Positions 40,900 through 54,570 of a DNA stretch of 64,000 nucleotides are shown here, in pieces. The DNA comes from Tillus elongatus (taxonomy: Eukaryota > Arthropoda > Insecta > Coleoptera > Cleridae). The number at the start of each line of letters is the position of its first letter. Within the stretch, counting starts at the first letter, position 1. The notes beneath the pieces were generated by a model that saw nothing but the letters and a program-made list of their open reading frames with translations, was not told the origin of the DNA and ran no database searches. The translations under genes and the position numbers were made by a program. The stretch covers positions 58,195,279-58,259,278 of the forward strand of contig OZ023269.1 of assembly GCA_964006375.1 (NCBI GenBank), read 5' to 3'.

Positions 40900-41266
40900 A
40901 TGCAATGCTCACCTTATTGGTATTTAGCGAATTCAGCGCTCTGCTGTCATTGAAACCTTTAAATATCAGATCTCTATTTTACGTGGATTTTGAAATATGA
41001 CAACACAGTGTTTTGTTCAAGTCCATAATAGTCTCGTATTTCAAAAACCTTTGATAAAAACATTTAAATTTGCAACAGGAGGGTTATTGATGATGCCCGA
41101 TTCAACGACGGCGTCTGCAATGTTGCCAAGTTCACCGAAAAGTTTACCAAAACGCTATGTTATATTTCAAAATCGAAATGAAACATAGATTTCATATTTG
41201 AAGGTTTCAGTGACCGCATAACGCTAAATTCACTACAATAAAAATAAAGTAAGCGTTGTGTCTTAA
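40900..41266 (-). mobile_element. TIR repeat C, complete copy
   Basis: Starts TGCAATGCTCACCTTATTGG and ends, inverted, in CACAACGCTTACTTTATTTT. TIRs of about 110 bp share TCAGCG...CATTGAAACCT-type blocks. Non-coding centre. Confidence 0.65.
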
Positions 41267-41287
41267 AAATCAAAAGTACCTACAACG

Positions 41288-41423
41288 TTTATAGTAGAGA
41301 GAATTATTATGCATTAAAATAATTAGATACTAGTTTAGCTTATAGTCAGTTCTTGTGGTGTAAACTGCTGCTTCAGAATAATAACGTTTTTTTAAAGAAG
41401 TTCTCTGAACTTACGTACATTTG
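41288..41423 (+). repeat. 5' LTR (~136 bp)
   Basis: Shares TTATGCATTAAAATAATTAG, TTTAAA.GAAGTTCTCTGAAC and GTACATTTG with the 3' LTR. The start is approximate: similarity begins at TTTATAGTA. Short for this group. Confidence 0.75.
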
Positions 41424-41438
41424 TGGCGCAGTCGTTAG
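41424..41438 (+). other. primer binding site, tRNA-Ser type
   Basis: TGGCGCAGTCGTTAG directly follows the 5' LTR. It matches the TGGCGCAGTCGG-type site, complementary to tRNA-Ser, known for 17.6/297-like gypsy elements. Confidence 0.75.
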
Positions 41439-41824
41439 TATTCTTGCAAACGGGCTTAGAACAAAAATCGTCGCGGTCCAGTCTGTTTTAGCAGTTTATT
41501 TCAATAAAAAAAGAACCTTTATAAGCTCGAGAACGTTCGATAAATGGTCACCTGAAGCAGTTTCTTAGGGATCCAAACTAAAACCGCTGGTTACTTTATA
41601 AGTATATTTAAGAAGATCTGGGAGTCCTGTAGATCAAAATAGAGTTAAGAAGACCTGGGATTCCGGACAAGCATCGCTGGTTCCTTTAGGCACTAAATGA
41701 AGCTCTTAGCAATATTAATATAAGTGGTGTTTTCCTTTTATATTCATTAAAGCCTGTCTAATTCGTATCAGTTTTCTGTTTTATTAAAATTTAAAAAAAT
41801 ATAATATTTACAGCAAAATACGTA

Positions 41825-41950
<126 letters not shown>

Positions 41951-42084
41951 AGGAAAATTTTATGTGATATCGCAAGTTTGATTGAAAAGTTAAATAATTT
42001 AAGGTTAAACATACATACAAGGTGCTTCTGCTACAACTGAAATAACACAGCAGATATGCAGTGATTAAGGTGCCATGCCAGCAG

Positions 42085-43157
42085 TATTCCTGTTTTTGAT
42101 GGTAATGCTAGAGAGTTAAATATATTTTTAAATTCTTGCGAAGCATTTTTAAGAAATTTACAAAATTCTCAGGAAGCCGATCATCCAATAAATACTTGTT
42201 TGTTTAATATAGTTTTGTCGAAAGAGAGCAGCCGATCTTATTTATCCAAGACTAGAGCTTAATTCTTGGTTTGGAATCAAAGACGCATTAACTTTAAGTT
42301 TTTCTGATCAAAGTTTTTTTGATACAAGATCTTATTTCAATAAAACCTTTCAAAATAAATCACCTACTCAATTTGGCATGAGAATTCAAGTTTCGCGAAG
42401 TCTGTTATTTACTAAGTTAAATATGTCTATAGATGACGAGAACGAAATCAGAATAAAAATCGAACATTATAATGATCTCGCATTAAAAACATTAATTGGT
42501 GGTTTACCGCACGAACTAAAATTATTGGTTAGATTAATATATCCTAGTAGCTTAGAGAGAGCTATGTCTATGGTGATTGAAGAAGAGATATTTAAAAATT
42601 TCTCTATACAAAATGCTAGTGCTTTTTACAAACAGCAACAACCACAGAAAAATACTGATTTTAATTCTATACCCACTAATGTAGGAACACCTCAGCAGTT
42701 TAATAAATCTGCAAATTATAATCACCCCATAGGTAATTTTCTAGCGAATAATTTATATAATCCGGCAAAGCAATTTCATAATTTTCCGTTTAAGCAAAAC
42801 CCTCAAACACATTCTGGAAGTAATCAAGTAAGACAAAATTTCCAGCCTAAGCCATTTAATGCGTTTGAAAATAGATCGAATAATTTACGGCATAATTATA
42901 CACCACAAAATTATAATCAACAAAAATTGATTCCTAGAAATAATGCCAATTCAAACATATACCCACAACCGATGGACATGAGTTCAGGTAACTCTAGAAA
43001 TATGACACAATTTGTAGCTAGGTCAAGACCAACGTTTATTCATCAAGAACTATTTGCACAGCAAGTCAAAGAAGAAGCCAGTAATTTATCTCCATATGTG
43101 CATGAAAATGAAAACGATATCATGCACCTACGTAACGTTCCAGATAGATGTTTGTAG
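42085..43157 (+). pseudogene. gypsy gag, frame-disrupted
   Basis: The N-terminal part (42085-42377) shows IPVFDGNARELNIFLNSCEA in a broken frame; the rest is one open frame (42378-43157). It has IEHYNDLALKTLIGGLPHEL and a long Asn/Gln/Pro-rich region ending in PQPMDMSSGNSRNM. This is the nucleocapsid-precursor layout of errantivirus-type Gag. There is no CCHC zinc knuckle. It would form the particle core. The disruption near 42240-42378 separates the halves. Confidence 0.75.
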
Positions 43158-43329
43158 TAATACGTTTGCAGATAATTCAGGTCTAGAAAATTAATTAAAT
43201 GAATATGACGATATTAGTAATTACGACAATTCTACAGAATATTCTCAGAGAAGTGTTGATAATTTATTTCAGGGCGAATTTCAAGATCCAAAGAACGAAA
43301 ATATAAATTTTTTACAGGCACAACCGACC

Positions 43330-46300
43330 AAGAGTATAACATAATGCAACTTAATAATATAAGAACAGATCTGCCCTATGTGTATATGTCTTATTTAAAT
43401 GCTTACTGACTTCTGGATACAGGTAGTTCTAAAAGTCTTATAGATCCCATATTCGCTTATATGTATTATGGCAGATATATAAAAAAATAAATGTTTAACA
43501 TACAAACAGCTCCCGCAATGAGTATCTATTATTCCAACCTTTAATTTATTTTGTACTAAAGGTATGCACAAATTTTATACATTTAAATTCTCGGAAAAAT
43601 TTGATGGTCTTATTGGTACAGACATATTAAATAAATTAGGCGCAAATATTGATTGACAAAATCTTAAATTAACTACTAAGGATATCGAAATTCCAATAAC
43701 ATATGTTAGTTCACTAAATTTGGTAGAAAACAATAATCACCCTTACAAATTCAAAAACTTTAGTATAACAATCGAACCTAGAATTCAAAAAGTAGTTAGG
43801 ATTCCTGTAAAACAAAAATATGTGACTCGGAATTCTAAATCAGGAAATTTTTGGTGATGGTACATAAATGCTATTAGCACTTGGAAACGTTAAAAATCAT
43901 TTCGCTGTAACCACAATCACAAATTCTAAAGATAACCCGGTTAAAGTAACATTTAATGAACCATTAGACATAGAGCCGATTCATTGTTTTGACGTGAATT
44001 TTTATGACAAAAAATGGAAGCTGACGATATTATGTCTGAAGAACAAGATAATCTTTTAAAAAATTATTTAAAAATTATAAGATTAGATCATTGTAAAATT
44101 ATGTTACGAGTTTAGGGACATCTTTCATTGTGAACAAATTCCATTAACATTTACTATTCAAATTAAACATAAAATAAATTTAAAAGATGATACACCTTTA
44201 TTTACTAAAACTTATCGATACCCAAAAATTCATAGGAATGAAGTTAAAAAACAAATTTCAAAAATGTTAGATCAGGGAATTATTCAAAACTCGACATCCC
44301 CTTGGTCCAGTCCCATCTGGATTGTACCGAAAAAACTCTGGTAAAAGGAAGTGGCGAATTGTAATAGACTATCGCAAATTAAATGAGCGAACTATTGACG
44401 ATATATATCCTTTACGTAATATAACAGAAATTTGAGACAAAGTGGGCAAAAGCCAATATTTTACAACCCTAGATTTAGCAAGCGATTATTATCAAATAGA
44501 AATGCACCCAGATGACATTCCAAAAACGGCATTTTAGAAGAACAAGGTCATTATGAATCTAGGAGGATGCCAATGAGTTGAAGAGTTCTCCGTTCACATC
44601 AGCGGGTAGTCGATAACATACTAAGAGGGCTACAAAATGAGATATGTCTTGTATATTTGGACGATATCTTAATATTTAGCACGTCTTTACAAGAACATCT
44701 CGATGGGTTAAGAACAGTTTTTATGCGCTTACAAGAGGCAAATTTTAAATTACAGTTAGATAAGTCTGAACTTCTTAGAAAAGAGGTTCAGTATCTCGGA
44801 CATGTAGTGGCCCTCTCTGGAGTAAAACCCAAACCTGAGAAAATATCAGCCATAAAAAATGTTCTTTTACCAAAAACCCGAAACGACACTAAATCCTTCC
44901 TAGGTTTAATAGGATATTACAGGCGATTTATAAAAGACTTTGCAAAAATAACAAAGCCAATGACGGGTTGCTTAAAGAAAGACATGCAGATTAGACATAC
45001 ACCAGAATTTATACAAGCTTTCAAACATTGTAAAAATTTACTTAGCAATTCCCCTATTCAAGATCCCGATTTTAATCAACTTTTTGTTCTTACAACAGAT
45101 GTAAGTAATTACGCTCTAAGCGCAGTTTTATCTCAAGAAAATATCCCTAATGACAAACCTGTAGCTTTTGCTACAGGTTGCTGAACGACAGTGAAACTAG
45201 ATATTCTGTCATAGAAAAAGAACTGTTAGCCATTCTATGGGCACGTAAATACTTTCGACCATATTTGTATGGTAGGAAATTTAAAATTTATACCGATCAT
45301 AGACCCCTTGTTTGGATCTTTAGTTTAAAAAACCTAATAGCAAACTTTTACGGTGGCGTTTGAAGTTGGAAGAATTCGATTATGAAATCATATATAAAAA
45401 GGGTTCTCAAAAAAATAACGCAGACGCATTATCTAGAATACATTTAAATCCAATCGAAACTGAGAGTCTAATATATAATAATATTAATCAAGATCTCTTA
45501 GAGTTTTTTAGTGGCAAATACTGTTAATTTTAACGAACCTCAACCCTCAACTTCTTATGCACATAGCGATAACAATATTGAAGGGATGCGAAAGTGCATA
45601 AAAAATACTTATTCAAAGTGATGTACAAGTAAGACCACATCATAATCAAAATGAAAGTAATACTCTTTCTACACCTCTTCCAAGTAGCAATCAAGCATTC
45701 AATAATGGTATTCCTATACTGGACGATATTGTTAATAACAAAAGAAATCAAATTTTAATAGCAAAAATCCTCACAATTTACTTGATGTCGGTCAAACAAG
45801 GTTAGATAACTTAACTATAACAAACGTTAAAATTCATAAATATAACGCAAAACTAGTAATCTAATTTTTGAAAAAATATGTAGGTTCTAATCAAACATCA
45901 TTTGTATTTTTATGAAAAAAACAATGTATTCGGAATTTTATAAAGTATATAAAGTATATGAAACTTTTTCAACCCTCTGGTCTCAAGCTAGTTAAATGTA
46001 CAAAATTAATTAATACCTTTATTGATAAAGACGAAAGGACTTTAATAATAAAATACCAACATGAAGGAAAATGTAATCATAGAGGTATAACGGAAACGTT
46101 AGAGCGACTAAAACGTAATTATTATTGGCCTTCAATAACTACAGATGTTACAAATTATATAAACAATTGCTAAATTTGGCAAAGGACTAAATATAGTAGG
46201 AAAATACCGTATGTCCCAATTATTTTAACGGAAACGGTAGGTAAGCCATTTGATTTATTACACGTCGATGTTTTTAAATTTGACGGTCAAGATTTTGTCA

Positions 46301-47059
46301 CAATCTTAGATGCTTTTTCCAAATTAGGTCAAGCTTTTCCAATTCATGGTAAAACCGGCATAGAAATATGTCATGCATTAATTCATTATTTTTCATTTTA
46401 TGGGTTACCCCAACGCATAACTATGGACAATGATCCTGAACTAAAAAATCTGACAGTACAGGAATTACTTAAATCGCACAAAATAAAAGCACATTTTACC
46501 ACACCGTTACATCACGAATCTAATGCACCAATAGAAAGATTTCACTCTACATTGATTGAACATTTGAGAATATTAAGGGAAAGATATAAAAACGAAAATA
46601 TAAAAACGTTAATGATGTATGCAGTAATAGCTTACAATAACACTTCATTCCGCTACAAAATTTACACCATTAGAACTGACCCTAGGTCATGCAGATTCCC
46701 GTGATCCTTCCGAATTCATTGATTCAAGTTTTTGTGCAGAATATCTTATAAACCATGGGCATAAATTGAAAAAATTATATGAAAACATTTCGGAAATATT
46801 AGAAGCCGTAATTGAAAAACGAAACCGTTTAGTTTCAGAACAATATCAATTTAAATTAGATCAAACCGTTTATAAGACAAATATTAAAAGAAATAAAAAA
46901 ATATATAAGTTTACAGGTCCCTTTGAAATAACTGAAATGTTACAATATAATCGAGTTAAAATTAAAAATAAATACAATAACAAAGAGGAAATCATTTACT
47001 TAAAGGAACTCAAAACTCCGGTTGTTACAGAATCGTCTCCACAGCTGGAGCAGAACTAG
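43330..47059 (+). pseudogene. gypsy pol: protease, RT, RNase H, integrase; many stops
   Basis: In order: an aspartic protease with LLDTGSSKSLID (about 43410) and DGLIGTDILNKLGANID (about 43600). RT begins with TYRYPKIHRNEVKKQISKML and [19 protein letters not shown] (44205-44335) and has YLDDILIFS (about 44655) followed by LGLIGYYRRFIKDFAKITKP. RNase H has TTDVSNYALSAVLSQ (about 45090) and YTDHRPLVW (about 45290). Integrase has a partial HHCC region (46030-46180), catalytic HVDVF, TMDNDPE and NAPIERFH (46260, 46420, 46530), and a C-terminal chromatin/RNA-binding tail (46766-47059). Stops and frame changes are scattered, notably in the protease-RT linker, mid-RT, RNase H and integrase zinc region. 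Confidence 0.88.
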
Positions 47060-48682
47060 CCGTATTCCATGACCTTTCAAAGATTGCTGGCTTATTACCC
47101 CTAAAATTAGGTAACGCCCAAACATAGTTGATTTGTGGTCATTTGTGCAAGTATATGATGTTACACCCATTGTCAACCAATTTTATACAATACAACAAAA
47201 ATCTAATACAAGAGAGAATTTCACAACTCGTATAACATCGCTTTAGTTTCAGAGAATAAAATAATTTAGCAAATAAGTCAAGTCAATCAAATTATAACTA
47301 AAAGAACAAAACGTGGTTTATCAAATCCTTTGGGCTCTTTAATTAGGATTTTTACCAGAAATCTCTAACAGGCAGATGCCGCGAGGTATGACAACGTAAT
47401 TGGAATTTTGTCAGGCACTCAAAGAAAATTAAATACATTGGTAAATGAACAAATAACCTTGTTACAAAAGTCCATGGAAAGTTTTAAAAGTATTACTTTA
47501 ACTTTGCAGTATAATGAAATTGTACCTTCTTGAGTCTCGGTTGCAACAAGTTGAACAGGTGATAAAAAGAATTAATTTACAAAGCATACAAAATTTTAGT
47601 TATTTTCTTATTCAAATGACAATATCACAAATTTCTACTATGTATCAGATTATCTATGATATATTAGAGCAAATACAGTTAGCGATAACATTTTCTAAAA
47701 TAGGTACTGTTCATAATTCTATAGTTGAGCCGAATGAGTTGTTACGAGAAATTAAATTACTCAACAATTATTTGGATGCAAATAAAAACAAATTACCTTT
47801 TGAGCCGGTATTAGAAAATATTCTGCTTTTGGAAAGGATAATTGAAATTAAAAGTTACAATAAAGGAAATCAAATAATATTCATAATAGAAATTTCGATT
47901 TGTGAAATAAAAGGCTGCAATTATTATCATTTATATACAATACCTACTCCAAACCTTAATTCATTTAGAGCCATTATACCCCACTCAAAATACCTGCTCC
48001 TTAATGAACACTACTACATATATACGGAAGAAAAGTGCCTAGAAATATCCAATGAAGGATTTGTTTGTCACGAAATTAACTCAGCTGACATTCAAGAGGA
48101 TCCACTCTGTGAAGTCAAGATGCTGAAATTCATGAAAAATGTAACCAATTGTCATCAAATTCCAGTAGAAGTAGTCAACGCCAAGAAGGCCCAAAGCTTA
48201 GAGAAAAATCAATGGATGACATTAGCACCAATATCTACAGTAGCTGTCCGAAAATGTGGCAAGACAACACACCTCTCAAAGGAACATAAGTTTTAGTGAA
48301 ACCACAGTGTGAAGTGTAGATGGAAGACATTTACATTCAAAGTGATCAAAGGCTTGAAACAAAATATAAACACATTGAACTTAATTTTAAAACTGATGGT
48401 GAAAGTGACGAAACCTATAATCCCCAATATAAAGTAAATTTTCAATCTCTTAGGCTAAATTCCATAAAGTTAGATGAAATAAATAATATACAAAAAGTAA
48501 AGAACAATTTTGTAATACATCAGATTCCAATACATTTTTATAAAGTTAGTTTTTGGACTATATTAATTTACATTGTTATTACATTTGTCATTTGCTCTAT
48601 TATTTATAAATTCATTACTAAGAAAAGAAAATTAACCAAATCAAATAATTCCGAGGATACTAATCAAGATATAATAATTTAA
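47045..48682 (+). pseudogene. env-like gene, insect errantivirus/F-protein type, broken
   Basis: The family product is a membrane fusion glycoprotein. Visible parts: a broken N-terminal region (47045-47300), a basic cleavage-type KRTKR motif followed by GLSNPLGSL (about 47300-47335), a heptad-like region (47390-47515), an open ectodomain frame with several Cys (47514-48296), and a C-terminal frame (48320-48682) with one hydrophobic transmembrane stretch (ILIYIVITFVICSIIY, about 48560-48610) and a basic cytoplasmic tail. Stops interrupt the N-terminal third and the junction near 48296-48320. It cannot encode a complete protein. Identification rests on position after pol, the cleavage/fusion motif and the terminal membrane segment. 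Confidence 0.75.
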
Positions 48683-48827
48683 GTTCAATTTTCTATTGTG
48701 TTAGATTATTTTCGCATTTTTCACCCAATGCTCCAATCTGGCAAGGGAGCCCTAACGCAATGTCATCACATTGTAAGGCACACGTGTTGTTGATTCCATC
48801 TAGGATCCTTAGTATTGTAGGATAACC

Positions 48828-48966
48828 TTTATAGTACAGGGAATTGTTATGCATTAAAATAATTAGATTTTAGTTTAGTTTATAGCCAGCTCTTGTAGTG
48901 TAAACTCTTGCTTTAGAATAATACAGTTTTTTTTTAAAAGAAGTTCTCTGAACTTAAGTACATTTG
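48828..48966 (+). repeat. 3' LTR (~139 bp)
   Basis: Matches the 5' LTR with about 14-16 differences. A GTACAGGGAA stretch at its start may include the polypurine tract. Confidence 0.75.
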
Positions 48967-49260
48967 TCGGTCACTGAAACCTTGAAATATGGCAACACGG
49001 CGTTTTGGTAAACTTTTCGGCGAACTTGGCAACACTGCAGACGCCTTCATTGAATCGGGCATCCTCAATAACCCTCCTGTTGCAAATTGAACTGTTTTTA
49101 TGAAGGGTTTTTGAAATGCGAGACTATTACGGGACTTGAACAAAAACGCTGTGTTATATTTCAAAATCCAAATAAAATAGAGATCTGATACTTGAAAGGT
49201 GTCAATGACAGCAGAACGCTGAATTCACTAAATACCAATAACGTGAGCATTGCATTAAAA
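48967..49260 (+). mobile_element. TIR repeat C, truncated by the gypsy element
   Basis: CGGTCACTGAAACCTTGAAA through CATCCTCAATAACCCTCCTG to CAATAACGTGAGCATTGC. Inverted relative to 40900-41266. Confidence 0.7.
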
Positions 49261-49262
49261 AA

Positions 49263-49487
49263 AGTCTCGACGCAGCAAGTGCGTTATGGTAGTGAATTTT
49301 CATAGAAATCATGTGACACCAAACATGTATTTTAATTAAATGCCTATAACTTTGTTTCTTGTTTTTATATATTATACTTTTTATAACGTAAACCTACGAA
49401 CCAATTTTTTTCCGAAATAAAACCGAAAATTTTGCCGCAACAACTGGTCCCATTTTCGTAGCTATCGAACTTATCCAAAAAGGAAGG
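49263..49487 (-). mobile_element. (TA)n repeat fragment, inverted partner of 40599-40887
   Basis: AGTCTCGACGCAGCAAGTGC, then TTATAACGTAAACCTACGAA and ACTTATCCAAAAAGGAAGGC. It breaks off where a Penelope-like fragment begins. Confidence 0.75.
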
Positions 49488-49837
49488 CAGAACAATACTA
49501 CATTCAACAAACAAACAATAAGAAACAATTAATCCCAGAACAAAGCCAAATACAAACATTTAAACAAAACTTAATAAAAGCCATACAAATAGACAAATTA
49601 TCAAACCACAATAATCAAAACAAGAAACCGATATACTCGACACAGTCCGAAAACACAACTAACCAGAGAACAGTAAACCGACCAATAGAAGCTCAACGCG
49701 CAGACGTCACGTACAATTTCAGACATAGACCACATACAGGAACGACCATAAATACAGCTTGTCAAATATATTATTCAGGTGCATCAGAGCTAAATATTCG
49801 TAATTAGCTTTAGTATGAAGATTTCAAGTCATAATAT

Positions 49838-49841
<4 letters not shown>
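49488..49841 (+). mobile_element. Penelope-like element, 3' fragment
   Basis: Matches 19200-19451 (AACAATACTACATTCAACAA, GCCATACAAATAGACAAATT, CGACCAATAGAAGCTCAACG) and then jumps to sequence matching 19980-20072. It is followed by (TA)n at 49842-49915. The ~530 bp containing the hammerhead-like motif in the other copy is absent. Confidence 0.8.
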
Positions 49842-49915
<74 letters not shown>

Positions 49916-49919
<4 letters not shown>

Positions 49920-50170
49920 ACATTTGTCTATGAGAATTAAGTTTATGGACCTTGTTACTTCTATTGTCAGTCGTAGTGTGTTGGTAACAGCGAACACTCT
50001 GGAATGATATTTCTAGAAGGGACTAGAAGTGACAGGTGTAGAAAGTCTAGAATCTCTATGGACAGTATAAATAGGCGAGCGTTACACAGAATAAGTTAGT
50101 TCGTATTGAGTGTGGTGTAGAATAAGTGATCAGAGAGTATTAAGCGAGTCAGCAGTAAGTGTTGATGTAT
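49916..50170 (+). promoter_or_regulatory. promoter-like block, possible LTR fragment
   Basis: TATAAATA at 50066-50073 is followed about 25 bp later by AGTTAGTTC, a weak initiator candidate. Upstream lie TTTCTAGAAGGGACTAGAAG and GTCTAGAATC, where TTC-TA-GAA spacing resembles heat-shock elements. The density of such sites is typical of LTR or gene promoters. No matching second LTR or adjacent coding region is found, so it may be a solo or truncated LTR. Confidence 0.4.
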
Positions 50171-50344
50171 AAGAAGCGATCAATGGCGTAGATAAGGGGG
50201 GTTGAGGGGGTAATTAACCCCCTTAATAAAAAGGCAACTGTAAATCGGCTTTCATAAAATACTTTCCAAACCCTTTGTGATACGTAGTTCTTAAGGTAGG
50301 CACACAAATTTTTTATCTATTTTATCTTTCTTGCATGTCGTGCA
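50171..50344. other. unassigned spacer
   Basis: Includes a G-rich GATAAGGGGGGTTGAGGGGG phrase and its partial complement, nothing else. Confidence 0.35.
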
Positions 50345-50640
50345 TTCAGCTATCATTTTCTTTTTCTCTGTTTGTTAACCATTTTTTCCACTAAACAATC
50401 CGAATAACCATTATATCTCGCCACGTTTTTTATGTACTTTAATTCTATATTAAATATACGTTTACTCAATGAAAAACTTATCAATCTATTTACAAAGAAA
50501 TTTAAACTAGCCGTTTTTGGTGCAAACGTATGATGTGAGTCGTTTGGAATGTAACTAATAAAGGCGGTTTCCTTTTTGTAGATATCGAATTCAAGCGAGT
50601 CATTATTTTTAATAACTAGTACATCTAGAAAACGAAGTTA
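50345..50640 (-). pseudogene. Penelope-like reverse transcriptase C-terminal fragment
   Basis: The reverse strand reads FLDVLVIKNNDSLEFDIYKK, then ISYIPNDSHHTFAPK, SLNFFVNRLISFSLS, IKNVARYNGYSDCLVEKM. The FLD motif followed by a YRKPT-like segment, a YIP-DS-H motif and I--IA--NGY is the thumb side of Penelope-type RT, just after the catalytic YVDD region. No stop occurs in the ~95 codons shown, but nothing in front or behind completes the protein. A different family from the copy at 18-19.5 kb. Confidence 0.75.
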
Positions 50641-50767
50641 ATTGTTAATTTATATTTCGTGTGTAAATTTTATTGAATTGACATTGACAGGAAAAATTTA
50701 AAACTTGTCAAAAATGTTTGACATCCAACTATGCTTGACGCGTATGAAAGCGTATATATCTCCAAAT

Positions 50768-51144
50768 CGATTAAGAACAAAACGTCATTAAACCGCGCGG
50801 CACCTTTGATTTCAAGTTCTTTATTTTCACTTTGCATTTGACTAGCTAAATACTCCTAATTTGTCAAGCAGAAAAATACAGTATGTTCAATAGCCTCGTC
50901 GGGTCTATGCTGATACAAGGCACTATGATGTACACCGGACTTAAAATCCCTTTTCGTTTCTTTTGTTTATCTAAGAAATCAATATAAATACTTGTTGTGT
51001 TGTAGAATTATAGTTAGGATATTCATCCTCTGATGAAGTTAATGTTGTGGGAGAAACGGCCGTTGTATTAAAAAAGATGTGCGGTAGTGATTAGTATGTC
51101 TCCAGATGTACTTGTCGGTGCTCATCACAGTAACCACATAGTGA
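50768..51144 (+). repeat. tandem pseudo-LTR-like repeat, unit 1
   Basis: Shares with unit 2 the phrases CGCGGCAC.TTT.ATTTCAAG, TATAAATAC, TCATCCTCTGATGA, GAGAAACG or GCGAAACG, and CTCATCACAG...CACATAGTGA. On the reverse strand part is coding-like (QMQSENKELEIKGAARFND). Confidence 0.65.
51021..51070 (+). ncRNA. hammerhead-like core, degenerate
   Basis: CTGATGA (51030-51036), GAAAC (51053-51057), palindromic GGCC, then GTT (a permitted NUH-type triplet). Stem II is mostly wobble or mismatched and stem I is poor, so probably inactive. The same layout as the motif at 19463 with a different tetraloop. Confidence 0.4.
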
Positions 51145-51149
51145 ATTTA

Positions 51150-51520
51150 TAGATCAATAAAGAACGTGATATTCCTTAAATAACGCGGCACTTTTCATTT
51201 CAAGCCCATTATCCCTTAAATTAGACAAAAACTCATAAATTTGTCTGGTAGAGGATTAAGGTGGCGTCAACCTCGTCCGTTCAATAGAGACAAACACAAA
51301 CGATGCGCCTACAATCTTACCTTCGTTTTTGTCGTCTACCTAAGAATTATATAAATACAGTTGTAGCAGTAATTAAGTTTAGAATTTTTTTTATCCTCTG
51401 ATGATACTGACGTTGTTAGCGAAACGATCGTTAGGTCTTTGAAAAGATGTGTTGTTGTGATTTGGGTTATCTAAGTGTACTTATCAATGCTCATCACAGG
51501 TTCCAGTCTTCACATAGTGA
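51150..51520 (+). repeat. tandem pseudo-LTR-like repeat, unit 2
   Basis: Second copy, about 75-80% similar to unit 1, directly following it. A TATAAATAC element lies near 51350, about 45 bp before the hammerhead-like core. Confidence 0.65.
51388..51437 (+). ncRNA. hammerhead-like core
   Basis: CCT, CTGATGA (51398-51404), stem II CTGAC/GTTAG around GTT, GAAAC (51421-51425), palindromic GATC, GTT triplet, AGG. CCT/AGG gives a three-pair stem I. Better paired than the unit 1 version. Confidence 0.5.
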
Positions 51521-52435
51521 TCGCTATAACGTCAGCTGGCTTCAAAGCGATAGGCAAAATGTCAGTATTAATGAATGTATGAATAGTGCAAGTAGTATAT
51601 ATTTTTCGAAAACAAATTGTGAAAAACCTCCAGAACCAGGTGATGTATTCTTCAATAACGTGAGCTTAGCAAGATCTAAATAGTGTTATTTAAACTTACT
51701 CCAGTGAAAAAATATTACGTGGTATAAATAATGATGACGGTGTTGCTGGTGGTTCTGATGCATAGTTTGTAAAAGAGTGATGCAGGCTCAAAATCTCCAT
51801 GTCACCTCTTCAGTGTTATATCTTACTTTAGACACAGAGACAAGGGTCGAAACATAATTCCTAATATATATGTGAACGTTCTTGCTGTTCTTTGAAAATG
51901 TGAGATTGTTTACAAATAAAGTCTCTAGCCTTATTTTTATCCCAATGAAAAGTTGAGTAAGTCATTTGAAGAAATGTTTGTTTTTTTTTTTTTGGCAGAG
52001 AGAACGTCAGAGGGGTAAAAGTTTTTGTATAATAAAAAAACGTTATTATTTAATTTTATAACCCAAATAACTCTTACTTCGGGCTAAAGATCTAGGAAGT
52101 ACCAAAACATTGAAAATAAGTAATAAGTATCAAAACAAAAACTATATGAATAGGGTAAATTGTGTACTTTGGCATAATATCTGATTGTGAGACTTTGACT
52201 GATGTCAGGACTGATGTTCATCTGAGAGTAAGAAAAGATTCGAACCTGTAATAAATACTAATAACCCAATTCATCACAACAGATTTTATAGACCTAAATT
52301 CTTAGTCCACAGGAAGAAACGCTCAAAGTTACATTCCGAGTCATAACATAGTGTTTTACAACAAATGGCTAGTTTGGTTTTTTTAATCCATGGGTTTATA
52401 CATTTAAAAAAATTAAAAGTAAATATAACAAAAAA
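51521..52435. other. no gene confirmed
   Basis: A short open frame to 51683 (NECMNSASSIYFSKTNCEKP) overlaps the end of the pseudo-LTR repeat and may be a remnant of the element's coding part; no family recognised. The rest is AT-rich without features. Confidence 0.35.
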
Positions 52436-53866
<1,431 letters not shown>

Positions 53867-54120
53867 TTATTTTCTAAAAATCATAGATTCCGCAAGCATT
53901 TTCTTTATTTTATATTCAATGATTCTTTTTCTACTATGCAATTAGAATAACCATTTTGTTTAGATACATTATTATATATCCTTTTTAGTAAACTTTTATT
54001 TATAAAATTCAAATTAAAAAAATTCACTAATAGAGAGGTATCGATGGTGAGACTTTGCAACATTTTTTTCAAATGACCGCGAACAATGATCCCTAGAACC
54101 CATATCCAGGCTCAGTTTCA

Positions 54121-54199
<79 letters not shown>

Positions 54200-54240
54200 C
54201 TTTATTTGTTTGCTGTACGTTTGCGATTTCTTATTGGTTT

Positions 54241-54290
54241 GCGCGGCGGACTGCAGTTTCGAACCGTCCCGGTTCATCATCAGCACGCTA
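54241..54290 (-). ncRNA. hammerhead ribozyme-like motif
   Basis: Reverse strand: GTAGCGTG, CTGATGAT, stem II GAACC/GGTTC closed by GGGAC (perfect pairing), GAAAC, palindromic TGCA, GTC, then CGCCGCGC, which pairs with GCGTG allowing one bulged base. All conserved core bases are present; one extra U follows CTGATGA. Confidence 0.7.
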
Positions 54291-54390
54291 CCCATGATGA
54301 TGCAGTCCGCGCAAACCAATAACAAATCACAAACGTACAGCAAACAAATAAAGTGTATATTTAAAAGTGATTACAGTGTAGTGCAAACCC

Positions 54391-54435
54391 ATGATGATGA
54401 TGATGAACCAGTACGGTTCGAAACTGCGTCCGCGC
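54391..54435 (+). ncRNA. hammerhead-like motif lacking CTGATGA
   Basis: ATGATGATGATGAACC replaces the 5' core. Stem II GAACC/GGTTC, GAAAC and CGCGC remain, and the TGCA loop is shortened to TGC. Predicted inactive. Confidence 0.5.
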
Positions 54436-54513
54436 ATACCAATAAGAAATCACAAACGTACAGCAAACAAATATAGTGTATATTTAAAAGTGATTACAGT
54501 GTAGTGCAATATA

Positions 54514-54570
<57 letters not shown>

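Noticed and set aside
54210..54476. 88-codon frame spanning the ribozyme region
   Set aside because: Arises from inverted copies of a non-coding Penelope-like 3' end; the similar peptides repeat only because the DNA is duplicated.
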